A DNA stretch of 64,000 bases from Galerina marginata (GCA_023014335.1 JAECYW010000009.1:186001-250000); one strand, 5' to 3'. Numbered from the stretch's first letter, positions 31,703-43,620 are shown. Numbers and translations: made by a program. The notes: a model not told the origin generated them from the letters alone.

Positions 31703-33801
31703 ATGTCTCAATCCAATTCCACTGCTCTTAGTGTTTGAAAGTCCGGTCTGGTCCGGTCTTTTGGCCTCGAGAGCCTTAACCGAAGACCGAGACCGGTCTA
31801 CAAGTTTCTCAAAACCCAAAAGACCGGACCAGGACTGCAAAAGACCGTTAACCGCGGTTTTTTGCGGTCCTTAGACCGGTCTCAGTCTGCACCGGTCAAA
31901 ACCAGCTCAAGACCGGTTTCTTAGTAAAAATTTAATTAATATGACTCGGTAGAATTATTAACCTTCCCAATCGCTTTAAAACGAGCCCGAGAACGCTTAT
32001 GTAGCCTCAAAACTGATGAAGCTATAAAAATATTCCAAGTGATCTACCTTTTTTGATATATATTTTGGTACTTTGGTGATATCTCAACGAAAACTTGACT
32101 AAATTACATGATCTTAGACGCGTTTTGAAGGGTAAAGTTATGCGCATAAAAGACCGGTCTTAACCGATGTAACCGGTTAATGCAGACCGGTCTTTTTGCG
32201 GTCTCGAGATCTCAAAACCAAAAGACCGGACCAGGTGGTCCGGTCTTTTGCGGTCTGGTCCGGTCTGGTCATCGGTCTTTTTGCGGTTTCGAGACCGGAC
32301 TTCCAAACACTAACTGCTCTTATCCCTCATGCAGCACCTTCAACTCTTGGGAGACGAGCCGGCACTCCTAACCTCCCTGGTCAGCCCCAGCTTCAACGAA
32401 GTCGTGGGATCACTCCTCCCAATCCATCAAGGCCACCCAAGCAGACGACCCATCATCTGAATAGGGCTGATATCCCCTCAGAGGCCACTGGATTCAAGGT
32501 AAAGTACCGACTTTCCTTTGACCTGTTCAATGTTTTGCCTCAAACTAACAACCTGAATGTAGGCCGCACTGGAGCTCCACCTTCGTATACTCATGGGTGC
32601 GATGACGAACACATCTGTACCTGAAGATCCTACTGTCCACGTTATGCACTCCTTTGAGCAGCGTTATACTTCGGCAGAGGAAGTTGAGCGACTGCTGCGC
32701 GGAAACACTGATCACTATGCGAATGCCGACATCGCAGTTTTGGAGTCCCTTCGTCGCCTTCGTCTTCAGACAGCTGCTGCACATGGCTCCCAAATCACGG
32801 CTTTGGTTAGTCAGGTTCCCGAGGATGAACTTCGCCGCATCTTCGCCACGCTTCACATGTTTGGTCTTCCAGAGTGGCGTCCAGATCTGATTGGTGGTTC
32901 CCCTACATCCATCTACAATGGTGCTCTGGAGTCCATTGCTCTCTGGACTTTCGAAAAGGCTATGGGACAATTTGCCTACCGTCATCTTAAGCCCAATGGA
33001 CGATTTCTCCGCGATGGCACCCTTATCCAACGACTCTATAATAATTTTGTGTGGTCATACATGCGCGGTCTTGCTATCCGGGAGAAGAAGGGGCCTGGCA
33101 GTGTTGTTCAAGACCTTGCACGTAACAAAATCTACAAACTACGTAGTGAGGTATGACCGACTCTCCTAATTCCCTTTACATTACTAATATCTTATAATTG
33201 TTAGCTGGGTGCACGACATTTGGGTCAGCTACAGGCCGATGGGTTTAATCCCCGTATCCAGGCATTGGTGGAGGAGCCCGAGTGTCATTCAGATTCAGAG
33301 CGCAGGGAGGATGGCGGCTCTGGCTTTTGGATTATGCACAAGCGTGCGCGAAACCCCCACGTAACTGAATTCTATCGTTGGGTCGACGAGCGTCGGACCA
33401 GTATCCCCCTCTTTCGTCGTCAATGTTCAGCTGCCCGACAGGAGGAACCTCGTGAACGGCATCCTGACAACAAGGAAACTGACATCTCTATGCGGATCCC
33501 TCGCAAGATTCCCCTCGACTGGTTTGACCCGGTTTTCTTCAACGCCTTACCTGTCGACATTCATAGCCATTATCGCAAGTCACCCATCGCTCTTCCACTT
33601 GCTGCCGACATTGGGAACTTCGATCCCAGCACAGCCGATTGGAAGACCATGCCTGAGCAGGACTTCATGACTAAGTATGGAAATAAGGTGCGCGAATTGT
33701 ACAAGTTCCCGACCAAGGAGGAGCTGCGCAACTTCCAAGGTGATGATTATGTTTCTTCAAGTGATGAGATGGCAGCAGGCGGGAGCGGTGGAAGCATGTA
33801 A
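31703..33801 (+). pseudogene. Transposon accessory gene, exon 1 split by a MITE
   Basis: Without the MITE at 31729-32312 (and one copy of its duplication), the exons are 31703-31728 plus 32321-32498, 32563-33150 and 33205-33801, all in frame. The protein starts MSQSNSTALI. It has a Pro-rich N-terminus, a helical middle (SFEQRYTSAEEVERLLRGNT, VLESLRRLRLQTAAAHGSQI) and then WSYMRGLAIREKKGPGSVVQ. It ends with a conserved-looking block, NPHVTEFYRWVDERR and MRIPRKIPLDWFDPVFFNAL. No enzymatic motif is recognised. With the insertion, translation from the first ATG stops after 11 codons. Re-initiation at the ATG at 32593 is conceivable. Its position inside the TIRs and opposite the transposase makes it the likely second gene of the element. 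Confidence 0.7.
31729..32312. mobile_element. hAT-like MITE, 584 bp, 8-bp TSD
   Basis: TIRs TAGTGTTTGAAAGTCCGGTC at the left and TAGTGTTTGGAAGTCCGGTC on the opposite strand at the right end differ at one position. The 8-bp target-site duplication ACTGCTCT lies at 31721-31728 and 32313-32320. The interior is dense with GACCGGTCT, AAAGACCGG and GGTCCGGTC motifs, the subterminal transposase-binding repeats typical of hAT derivatives, around an AT-rich centre. No coding capacity. Confidence 0.9.
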
Positions 33802-33929
33802 GAGGTTGACAATCCTATTAGAGAGTGTACGAAAACAATTGTATAACATGATGTAGTTCCGCTTTTCTGAATATATGCCTATATCAATCAACCCTACAGG
33901 TGGTCATAGACTCATAGTGTTGTAGCCTC

Positions 33930-34665
33930 TGCATTCGAGTTGTGTTGCGTTGGCATTCAACGTTGCATGTGGCGTTCGCCTGTGACGAAGACATCTTGAA
34001 GGTCTTCTGGGCAAAACCAACAAAATGAGCATAACTTCTCGAATTCTGAATTGTTCTGGACGAACCTGGGCTTCCTAGAATCGTTGATGCACCCCAGAGA
34101 TTACTGTGAGTCGTCGAGAGGCGTCGCATGCGGCGTTCACCCGCGACGAAGGCATCTTGAAGGTTTTCTGTGTGAAATCAACCAAATGAGCATAACTTCT
34201 TGAATTCTGCATCGTTCTGGACGAACCTGGGCCTCATAGAATCGTTGATGCACCCCAGAGATTACTGTGAGTCGTCGAGAGGCGTCGCATGCGGCGTTCA
34301 CCCGCGACGAAGGCATCTTGAAGGTTTTCTGCGTGAAATCAACAAAATGACCATAACTTTTTGAATTCTGGATCGTTCTGGACGAATCTGGGCTTCCTAG
34401 AATCGTTGATGCACCCCAGAAATAACTATGAGTCGTCGAGAGGCATCGCCTGCAGCGTTCACCCGCGACGAAGGCATCTTGAAGGTTTTCTGTGTGAAAT
34501 CAACCAAATGAGCATAACTTTTGGAATTCTGGATGATTCTGGACGAACCTGGGCTTCTTAGAATCGTTGATGCACCCCAGAGATTACTGTGAGTCGTCGA
34601 GAGGCGTCGCATGTGGCGTTCACCCGCGACGAAGGCATCTTGAATGTTTTCTGGATGAAATCAAT
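33930..34665 (+). repeat. 161-bp tandem repeat, about 4.5 copies
   Basis: The string GATGCACCCCAGA recurs with its G of GCACCCC at 34089, 34250, 34411 and 34572, a spacing of exactly 161 bp each time. Copies share GGCGTTCACCCGCGACGAAG, AGGCATCTTGAAGGTTTTCT and GATTACTGTGAGTCGTCGAG, with a few substitutions. The array lies between the convergent ends of the two transposon genes. It is probably part of the element. Confidence 0.92.
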
Positions 34666-34945
34666 GACATAGCTGCGGCTTCACGTGATTCTCGGCACCT
34701 TCCGAGCCTCAGGCCCGGCGTTGCTCAGTGCTCTGTGAAGTACAGTTTCCTCCATTTCCCGCCTTGCAGCCCCAAAAATGACCTGTGCTGTGCAGCCAAT
34801 AAACAAAGACCACAACAATTAGCAGCAAATTTTTTGGACATGGGGAGCCTCAGGGATCTCAGATTAGAAATTGGCAACTTGTGATATTTATAATTCAGTA
34901 CTCTAGACTGCATGTTGCAAAAATGGTACAAATAATACTACGTTG

Positions 34946-37900
34946 CTAACGCCGTTTACAATTTAAAGCCCAGTTGATAGCCAGAACTGCCCTGTTCAAA
35001 CTGTATGCCCCTTTTTGTAGCTTGTACACTGCAAGGTGGCATATGATATGCTGTGGCTCAATGATTTGAATTTTATTTGAGGCTTCAGACCTGACCAGTT
35101 TTGTTTTCAGGTATGTGCATGGTGCATATCCATAGGGTGAGTGTTGGAGCTCGTCTGCCTCTAAGGGCTGGTGCTGGCGAACTTGAATAAATGTACGCAT
35201 AACCCCTGCTAGTGGAAGTCTGAATATTTTTTCAATATATCCTGTTTCCTTGGAGTTCGCTGTGCCACCTGGAATATAAAACCTGATTTGACTGTTTCCG
35301 TCATGACTGAGATTGACACTATAAGTGCGATCTTCATATGTAAATTGTGATGGTGTTTGCGCACAACGAGGGAGGATATTAATGCTGTCAGTTGATGAAG
35401 TAATGTTGTAGACAGATTGATAAATATGCCCCAGATTGTTGAGATACTGGATGAGCATTGTGTAGTCATTGATATCCAGCTCTATTCCAACTTTGTGGGC
35501 TGCAGCAATATCAATGTCTGTCATGGTTTGGTTGAGTGGAAGTTGCCTAGGCTCCAAAATATCAGCTAAGTCATTGACGGCCTTGGATGTTGCATCTTGA
35601 TCATGAAGAAATGCATTTAAACGTCCACGACGGCATGCCTGCTGAACCAACGTTAACTCTAGATCATCTATTGCAAATTTGGAAATATTAACACCACAAA
35701 AAAAAGCCTGAAGTTAAAATGACTGACTGAGCCGATGGTTTGTTTTTGTTTTACCAAAGTCACCATTCATCCTCTCACCAAAGAACTCACTTAATGCCCC
35801 CAAAGGCCCCCAAAATTTGAGCATGTCCCCATTGTGCATTGCATAATGATGATTGGGTACTGAGTTTGACCATGGAAATAGGTGTTGAATGCTGCGCCGA
35901 TACCGGATGTAGTATTCCATATAAGCATCTGCCTCAGCATTGCTCACTGAATATCCAGCAACAATATTTGTACAGCAAACAAGGTTGCAGAAGCTTTGCA
36001 AAAGTCTTGTTTTTAGATCGTCTTCGCTCCACCATAGTATTGGCATGACCAGAGGAAAAATGACTGTAAAAAGAACCAGTAACTCGTGTGCTTTGAGTTT
36101 TCCATGAGCTGCTTCACCAAGGTTTGGGGGAGGGCGTTCAACCCAAGTCGGAAGAGAAACCTTGCGAATGCAAGCACGAATAATCTCCAGCTCCTCTTTG
36201 GTAAAGTCAAAAACTGGATATGGAGGAGTTGGTGTTGCAGTTTGATTACTACCACTGTCATTGGTGTCTTGCTCGTCACTGCTCAAAGATGTGTCAAACT
36301 TGGAAGGGCTATCATCAGTCTGAATGTCAGACTCGGGTGGGTAATTGTTGTCAACATCCATTTCATCGGCAATTTGGAAATCACCAATTTCATCAAAAAT
36401 GCTAGCTTCATCTTCTGACATTCGGCTGGAGGTATCGGATTCCCCTTCGGATATCTCAGTTGCAGATTCTTCATCTTCAAGGCCCATATTAGCTATAGTC
36501 TTTTGGGTAGCCTTAGAACAGCCAACCCCCCAGAGAGCCCGCAACTGGTGTTGAGCAACACCATCTAAAAAGTTGTGCATAAACCCCAGCAACAGATGCC
36601 GTACTGGGTCCCAGTATGGAAGATCATGTAGAGGTGTCCATCGAATACCTGTTTTGCGAGATAGGTCTTCCCGAGCCTTTATAGTTGTCTGGGCTTTCCA
36701 TCGAGCAGCTTGCGTTTTGGCTTCAAAGCCATGCCGCATCTCCTATTGATCAATATCAAGATTCTCGATGTTGGAAAGTTTGAGTTTGCAAAAGGAACAA
36801 AAAGAAGTGGCTGAATGAGATAGAAAGCCAGACACTTTGCGGGCTGCTTGCAGATCTGCAATTAGAGGGATAATTCGTGCAGCAATTTGAGCACCATCCT
36901 GCTGTCGAGAAGTAGGAAGGACTATCCCAGGGAGATCAAATTCAAGAAACATCTCCTTGACAGTGTCGAGTATATGTGAAATGGTCCATGTATTTGGTAC
37001 TGTTGGCGCAGGCATCATCCCAAGGATAAAAATGTTCTCAGAAAGAAATCTAACTGACAAAGGTAGGTTTAAGCAGTACAAAATTATTGCACCGCATGAC
37101 ACAACTTTGCCTAAAAATTGTAAGCCTGTGATTTCAAATTTGAAATAGTTATCTGAGCGCACCAGCTATTTTATTAGAAAACGGATTGAACCAATCAATA
37201 TAAAGAGCAAAGACAAGGTGGTATGGAGACCTCAGGTAGCCACGTAAGCTGGCCCAAGCTGGGCTATCGTGAATATCATGCATCCGATGATGAATGCCGA
37301 AACTGTGAAATGTTGCAAATGTTTGGTAAAGACTGTCGACGACCTGGGCACGAGATAAAAAAAATAGAATCCAAGATCGCAGTGACTGGGTTGTAAAAAG
37401 TAATCTTGGGATGGGCTTAGGACCACTGCGTGTACGTCGCTGTACAAAAAGATCAGTATTACAAGGTTTAGTGTTTCGAGCCTGAGACCGCTTGTAGGTG
37501 CAGCGTCGAGGAATTGGGGAAGTGGAATCATACTGCTTGAAGCACTTTGGACAGCAGACATTACGCATAAGCTCTGGATTGAACCCATAACGTGAGTAGA
37601 TGGTACGAATGTCGGCAGGAATTTTGATCATGTCAGCATCAATGTTGGCAATTTGGAGTCCCGGAATGGTTACTGACAGCGCCGCAGAAAGGAGTTGGAG
37701 TGCAGTCACTGCCAGTCAGAAAAATAAAGTTAAGTGCTTTAAGTGTTTTGTTTGCAGTATCACGGCTCACTCCAGCACGAAGGCTGAGCCAGGCAACTAA
37801 AAGACAACAAAGCTGGAAAACTGGAGAAACGACTAGGTTAGGGTGATTAGAAGTGGGAACTGTGATTTCACAAGCTGTATGTCACTAACTGTGAACCAGG

Positions 37901-38506
37901 TTAATTATTAATCTTTGAGAGGCCGAACTTGAAGTTGGTTGAATTGGCTGAGACGTAGAAGAGTGCCTGCCAGTGACACCACGGCGGCGAGCTCCAAGTT
38001 GCCGTTTAGTAAAATCCTGCTGATGTAAAGCTGTGCTATCCAGGGCTCCGTATTGATAGGCAAATGCACGGGTAACCCCCGGGTATCTCGGTGCCTACCC
38101 GTACCCGTACCCGCGCAGACCCGTACCCGCGACCCGCACGGGTTTACCCGTCAAAACGAGCCCAAGAACAGCCAAAACGGCCAAGAAATGAGTGAGATAC
38201 AGTGGATTTCGTTGAATTTCACGAAATTGGCTGTATCTCATTCGTTTCTGGGCCAAAAAACCTGTTCTTGGGCTCGTTTTGAAGGTCACGGGTATGCGAA
38301 TCGTTACCCGTACCCGTACCCGTCGGTACCCCTACCCGTGACCCGTACGGGTACGACGAACCCGTGTATTTCCCTACGTATTGAATACTATGCCGCCTGC
38401 GAGTCTCTGAACTGACTTCACGACCAGGGAGGAAAAGGCCATTGTTTTCGCAATACGTAGATGTGGAGGAGCAATTTGCACAAATGCAAATAACTGAGGA
38501 TGGCAT
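34946..38506 (-). pseudogene. tnp2-family transposase (Plavaka-like), disrupted
   Basis: Exons run from ATG 38506 (MPSSVICICANCSSTSTYCE, a Cys-rich N-terminus) through about 37159, then 37108-35714, and a last exon 35670-34946. Tnp2 signatures are VCCPKCFKQYD; RSWILFFLSRAQVVD; YIDWFNPFSNKIAG and, after an intron, VVSCGAIILYCLNLPLSVRF; FILGMMPAP; FCSFCKLKLSNI; LPYWDPVRHLLLGFMHNFLDG; FWGPLGALSEFFGERMNGDFG. The gene is broken twice. A 320-bp MITE (38057-38376) interrupts exon 1 between SIQY and GALDSTAL, and an in-frame TAG lies at 36743-36745, just before EMRHGFEAKT. The intron joining IAG to VVSCG has a GTGCGC donor. A poly-acidic insert (residues DDEESATEISEGESD) lies in the middle. Confidence 0.82.
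38057..38376. mobile_element. hAT-like MITE, 320 bp, inside the transposase exon
   Basis: TIRs begin TAGGCAAATGCACGGGT at the left and, reversed, TAGGGAAATACACGGGT at the right. An 8-bp duplication CGTATTGA flanks it (38049-38056, 38377-38384). The subterminal regions are ACCCGT repeats. The core is a large imperfect palindrome (CAAAACGAGCCCAAGAACAG against CTGTTCTTGGGCTCGTTTTG), which would fold into a long hairpin. Excision in silico restores the frame of the transposase first exon. Confidence 0.92.
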
Positions 38507-38563
38507 GTCTATAACAGCAAGCTTTAGCTTTGGCTTCAGAATCAACAGCAATTGTGAGTTCAG

Positions 38564-38867
38564 TGGGCAATGACACGGGTAACCTGCGGGTATCTCGGCG
38601 CCTACCTGCACCTGTACCCGCGCAAACCTGTACCCATTACCCGTGCGGGTTTACTCGTCAAAACGAGTCCAAGAACAGCCAAAATGGCCCAGAAATGAAT
38701 GAAATACAGTGGATTTCGATGAATTTCACGAAATCACTCGTATCTCATTTGTTTCTGGGCCAAAAAACACGTTCTTGGGCTCGTTTTGAAGGTCACGGGT
38801 ATGCGAATCGCTACCCGTACCCGTAACCGTGACCCATATGGGTACAACGAACCCGCGCATTTCCCTA
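38564..38867. mobile_element. hAT-like MITE, 304 bp, sister of the 38057 copy
   Basis: Same orientation and architecture as the 320-bp element, with about 85 per cent similarity by eye and the same central palindrome. The left terminus has diverged (TGGGCAATGACACGGGT), while the right end reversed is TAGGGAAATGCGCGGGT. The target-site duplication is GAGTTCAG (38556-38563) against GAGTTCAC (38868-38875), 7 of 8 matching. It lies just upstream of the transposase ATG. Confidence 0.85.
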
Positions 38868-39141
38868 GAGTTCACTGACTTGGGTACTCACTGGCTAGTC
38901 TATCTTGACTTGATAATGGGGGAGTTCAAAAGTTATGCTGGTTGTCTGTTCAATATGGGCCTCAAGTGTACGGTCCATGCCTGAGGCATCAGCACCGAAA
39001 GGCATGGCCGTACACGAGGCTGCAATGCGATGGAAAAGGCCTTGCGGCATGAAAAGCATGAATTTATGAGCGTGTGACTATTACATCATGCGAAACGAGT
39101 ACCACTCCGAGTCGTACAAATCAGGTACGAATCAAGTGCCT

Positions 39142-39169
39142 CAAAGGCACACGAGATCGTGTGCCTTTG
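39142..39169. repeat. 28-bp near-perfect palindrome at the transposon end
   Basis: CAAAGGCACACGA and TCGTGTGCCTTTG form 13-bp inverted arms separated by two bases, within the right TIR of the 7.9-kb element. The left TIR has a weaker version (31275-31304). It is a likely transposase-binding or hairpin site. Confidence 0.7.
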
Positions 39170-39259
39170 CTTTTGCCCCCACCCGGTGTCCCCAAACCAT
39201 CAAGTCGTGATGGGCGTGCGTTCTCTCCTCCTTCGCACCTTTCTTTTTCTGACTGACCA

Positions 39260-42200
39260 TGGCGCATATAGGCATTTAAAGTCGGCGAACTAATAAAGGA
39301 GGACATCCTCAGCAATGTTGTGCCAAGCAACATCGTGTCGCGCCAGGTGCGGATGGGTTAGAGCCCACTTCCTTCACATTCATTAGAAATTGACGGTTGT
39401 TTTCTGTTTAGCTGAGTTAGGACGTGGACGTCGAAAGCGAGTACGATGGGCAGGAGCCCATGGAGGAAGATGAGCTGATTAGTGGCCGAGAGGGTGAAGA
39501 GGTATGTTGTCACAACTGTGTTCATTCCGAGCGGCGTTCTGATCATGGTTTTAGGTGGCAGACAGCGTGGCAGCACCAGAGGCGAAAAAGCTGGCTATGG
39601 AGCAGAGGAGGAGAAGAATCAGAGTCGGAACTCCGGAGGGATGACGAAGAGCAGCTGCGGATGAAGCGGAAACTATGGACAAGGCGAAGGTATGTTTTTT
39701 GTATTACGATTCGCACCTAGGTTTCATATACGAGATTTATTTCAGATCGCGGATGTCGTGAAAAGGTACTCGTGCCTCCTTGGCCAAACGAAGCTCTTCG
39801 AGGACTTTGTCGATATTAAAGTACGTATGTCCCTATTTTTCGTTGTTTTCTACGTCTTACAATTCATGATCATTCTGTAGGAAGCATCCGATGCCGAATA
39901 CGCTGCTATCGTGGACTCGCAGCCTTAGCCAAAGGGAGGAGTCGCAAAAAGGCAATGTATGCCCTTTTCTCACTGAATAAACGCGACAAAATGTTGACAC
40001 TGTTTCGAAGACTAGTGACAGCAGCGTCCGTCACCGAAATTTCGAGGAGGAGAATGAGGAGTTGCTGAAGGACGGCGAGGCTGGGCTGAGTGGAGGCGAT
40101 TATCCTTTCGTATTCGAGACGTCTCCGAGTTGTACTGTACGTGGCACTTTTTTCATTGATGTTTGACCTTCTCCTGACTTGTGTTCAAACATAGTTACTA
40201 ACGGTCAAATGCGCGGCTACCATGTGCAAGGCCTCAACTGGATGGTATTGCTGCATCACAACGGGCTCAATGGCATGCTCGCCGACGAAATGGTATGTTC
40301 CTCCTTTGGTTTGTTTCCTGCCTTCAGCAAGGACGGCTTACCCAACCCACGCATATAGGGCCTCGGAAAAACCTCCAAACTATCTCTTTTCTCGCCTACC
40401 TTGAACACTACTACGACGTCCCCGCACCCCACGTCGTCGTCGTCCGCAAATCCACCCTGCAGAGCCGGGCCGCGAACTCGGGCAGTGGATGCCAGATCTG
40501 AATTTGGTCATTCTCACTGGCAGGGGAGGAGCGTGCTGATATCATCGCGACATGGCTCATCCCGCAGGCTTCGAGGTCTATGTGACCTCGTATGAGATCC
40601 CCGTCATTAAGCGGTCGGGCGTCGACGAAGTTCTCGACTTTGAGGTACATTGTCATCGACGAGGCGCACTGGATTAAGGACGTGGATTCAATGTAGCTCG
40701 AGAGGCCGACGTTTGATTACGTGGATGCCACTGCAGAACTTCTTGGTTGTTGAACTTCATTTTCCCAGATATTTTCGTCGACGACGCGGATTTGGAGAGT
40801 TTCTTGCATAAGGACTCGAAAGGCGAGGGCATGGTCGAGGAGGAAAGGAGTAAAAGATCGTCGAGGCTCTGCATAAGATCCTCCGACCATTCTTACTGCG
40901 GAGGGTGAATGCGGATCTCGAGAAGAGTTTTCCACCCAGTACGTCGTCTTTCTTTCTTTTTTCTTATACGTCAGCTTCCTAACCTTTGTTCAACAGATAA
41001 AGAGACCAACATTTACGTTGGGCTTACGGTGATGCAGCGAAATGGTACCATTCAGTACTGGAGGATGGCATCGGCGGTGGTAATGGTATGTTTTCCTCTT
41101 GACTCATTCCTTCATTTCGAATTGTTTCTTATCATCTTACACAGGCCTAACTGGGAAGAAAGAAGACAAGACGCGGCTCATGAATATGAACGTGCAGCTG
41201 CGCACAGTGACGGTCCATCCTTACCTCTTTGACGCGCTGTAAGTATCTCATCTTCGGCCACCTAGGCCCTCGTTGTCGTCAACCTGTACTGATGTTGCTC
41301 GTTTTCAGGAACCCGGCCCTACCTACCCCACGACTCCGAACACTTCATCCAAAACTCGGGCAAGATGCTTGTCTTCGACAAACTTCTCTCGAGCATGAAA
41401 TTGAAGGGCCCGCGGGCACTCATCCTCAAGCCGGATGAGTCGGGTATTGGATGTCTTTCGAGCATTATTGCTTGGTCAGGAAGTACGGTACGGTTTTCCA
41501 CCTTCCTTTCGCCTCATTTCCTCGATCTACTACATATGCACATAAATTAACCACCTTGTATGTTTAGCGGACTGCCGCATCGATGCAGCACCACTCATGA
41601 AGACAGTATCGCCGCCATCGATGACTACAACCAACCTGGCACCGAAAGCTTCATCTTACTCACTACCAGGGCGGGCTGACTCGGATCAAATTTGACGACG
41701 GATGTCGTGGTGCTATGTTATAGCCACTGGTATGTTGTCACTCTCTTAATTTTCTCCTGTCCTTTTTCCTACTGCTGTGCCCTGTCATATTATTATCAGC
41801 AACAATCCTACCTTTACTTTTCCGTTTATCCTCACGTGACGTTCGGTTGACGTGGCTCATTTCGTCGACTTTAGGAATCCACAAGCGGATTTGCAAGCCA
41901 TGGACCGGGCGCATCGTATTGGACAAACCAAGCAGGTTTATGTGCTCTGGTTTATGCCAGAGGGCAGCGTCGAGGAGCGGCTGAGATTAGATCGGCTCGT
42001 TATCCTGCAAGGGCGAACTCAGCAGGTAAAGAGTTTGTGGTTTATTATTGAATTTCGAAGTTGGCTAACGTTGGCGTTTGCAGCGGCAGCGAATAAGGAC
42101 GAACTCATAGAAATAATTACTCACGGCACTAAGAAGATCAACTTCACTACAGCTGAGTAGGTTTGTATTTTTTTCACGAATTCTCCCTTCTTCCTTCAAT

Positions 42201-43620
42201 GCTTGTGCTGAACTATTGTTTCATAGATTGCTCATTAAAGAAGACATCAAGGTCATCATCCAACGTGGCGAAGATCGTACGATTGAGTTCAACATCAAGT
42301 CCAATGGGCTCAATGTTGAAGACCACAATCACTTCAAGCCAGACACGTCGGTGCAGCAGTGGAAGGGCGAGGACTTCTCCGCCAGGGTACGTTCTTGTCT
42401 TCTTGGCGTTCGCGTTATCGAACGTGTGTTGATTGGTTCCTTTTGTTGGCACAGAGAAAGGGAACTGGCTTGAGTCGCCTATCGTTATCGAAACACGAGC
42501 GCAAGTTGAACTACTCGGTCGGTAACTATTCCTGCCCTCCGTGCAGACCCGTCGAAGATGGACAAGGTACCAAGAGCGCTGAAACATATCGTGGTATACA
42601 ATTTCATTCATCCTTTTTTTCTGTTTCACGTTCTGACGTGGCACTTTGATATATCCAGGATTTCCAATTCTTTCCTGACGAGCTGTCTGCTGCAAGAACT
42701 TGAGCTGGCGGCTCATTAGGTTCGTTGAATGTGTTCTTTCATATCTTTGCCTGACTTAAATTAACTTCCAACTTACAGAGACTCAATGACATCCCTGCCG
42801 TCGCCTCCAAGCCAGTCACAGAGGAGGTCATGCTGGACGTTTTGGAGCTGGAGCGGATTACGGCGCGGGAGTTTATTGTCCATGGTACGTTCCTTCGCCG
42901 GTTACCGCATATGCGTGAAAATATCCTGATCTTACTTTTGACTGCATAGCCGAACCTTTGGACAACCACCATCACGAGCAAAAGGAAGAATATATCCAAC
43001 AGGGTTTCCCCGATTGGAGGCGTCGCGACTTCCAGCAACTGGTCTCGGCTCTTGAGACATACGAGTGGTGCGCCCTTCTCATTCGTGTTCCTATTTGATG
43101 TTGAATCTGACATCTCGTTTAGGAGCGCTGACGCCATCACCCTCCGCCGAAATCCAGGATAAGAGTGTTGAAGACGTCGAAAAATGCTGGAATGTCTTCA
43201 TCCGGAAATGCAAGACCTTGTTGGTATGCGCCTGTTACAAAACTTAGCTGAACTTTTAACCTTACACGATTTACAGAATACCCCCGCCTCAAAGTACGTA
43301 TCGAGGAAGGTGAGGCCAAGCGCGAAAACCTCGAGAACATTCTTTCAAAAGAGGTTCACCCGTGCGTTTCCCCGTGCAGGAGCTAGAGCTTAACTACCCG
43401 ACGACGAGGGCAAGGTGTACAGCGAGGAGGACTGGTTCTTCAAGATTCGGTCGCTGCAGGAGTTGCAAAGATGATTTAATACTCTACTTGGGATAATTGA
43501 GAAGGATGAGGAGACGAGGTTGACGCAGGAGGCGAAGTTATCGAGGAGGTGCAGAAGGTCGAGAGCAGGCCGCCGACACCGGCTGAGACTGTTTCAGCGA
43601 AGAAGAAGAAAACTTGATTG
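39260..43620 (+). pseudogene. Decayed ISWI chromatin-remodelling ATPase (SNF2 family)
   Basis: Pieces of an ISWI-type protein follow in correct order on the plus strand. They are [40 protein letters not shown] then LADEM (SNF2 N-terminal helicase); [43 protein letters not shown] (helicase motif VI); [57 protein letters not shown] and VQQWKGEDF (HAND region). SANT/SLIDE pieces such as DWRRRDFQQLVSALETYEW follow, then HPEMQDLV. Introns are still recognisable, but reading frames shift and stops occur repeatedly (for example after DSQP at 39.93 kb, in the GLGKT region, and near 41.69 kb). No full protein can be made. ISWI normally slides nucleosomes, and a functional copy presumably exists elsewhere. 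Confidence 0.85.

Larger units (their letters stand above)
31266..39180. mobile_element. 7.9-kb tnp2/Plavaka-like (CACTA-superfamily) transposon
   Basis: The ends are inverted repeats: GGGGGCAAAGGTTAGGGCAC at 31266 and, on the other strand, GGGGGCAAAAGCAAAGGCAC at 39180. Over 48 bp about 40 positions match, including GTGCCTTTGAGGCACTTG at the inner end. Flanks are ACC (31263-31265) and ACC (39181-39183), a 3-bp target-site duplication as expected for this superfamily. Inside are two convergent genes: an accessory gene on plus (31703-33801) and a tnp2-type transposase on minus (38506-34946). A 161-bp tandem repeat lies in the middle. Both genes carry hAT-like MITEs in exon 1, and the transposase has an in-frame stop, so this copy is not autonomous now. 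Confidence 0.75.

Noticed and set aside
35209..35469. Overlapping ORFs on both strands in 35-37 kb
   Set aside because: Shadows of the tnp2 transposase frame.
38057..38867. Telomere-like or simple ACCCGT repeats
   Set aside because: They are subterminal repeats of two MITEs with defined ends and target duplications.
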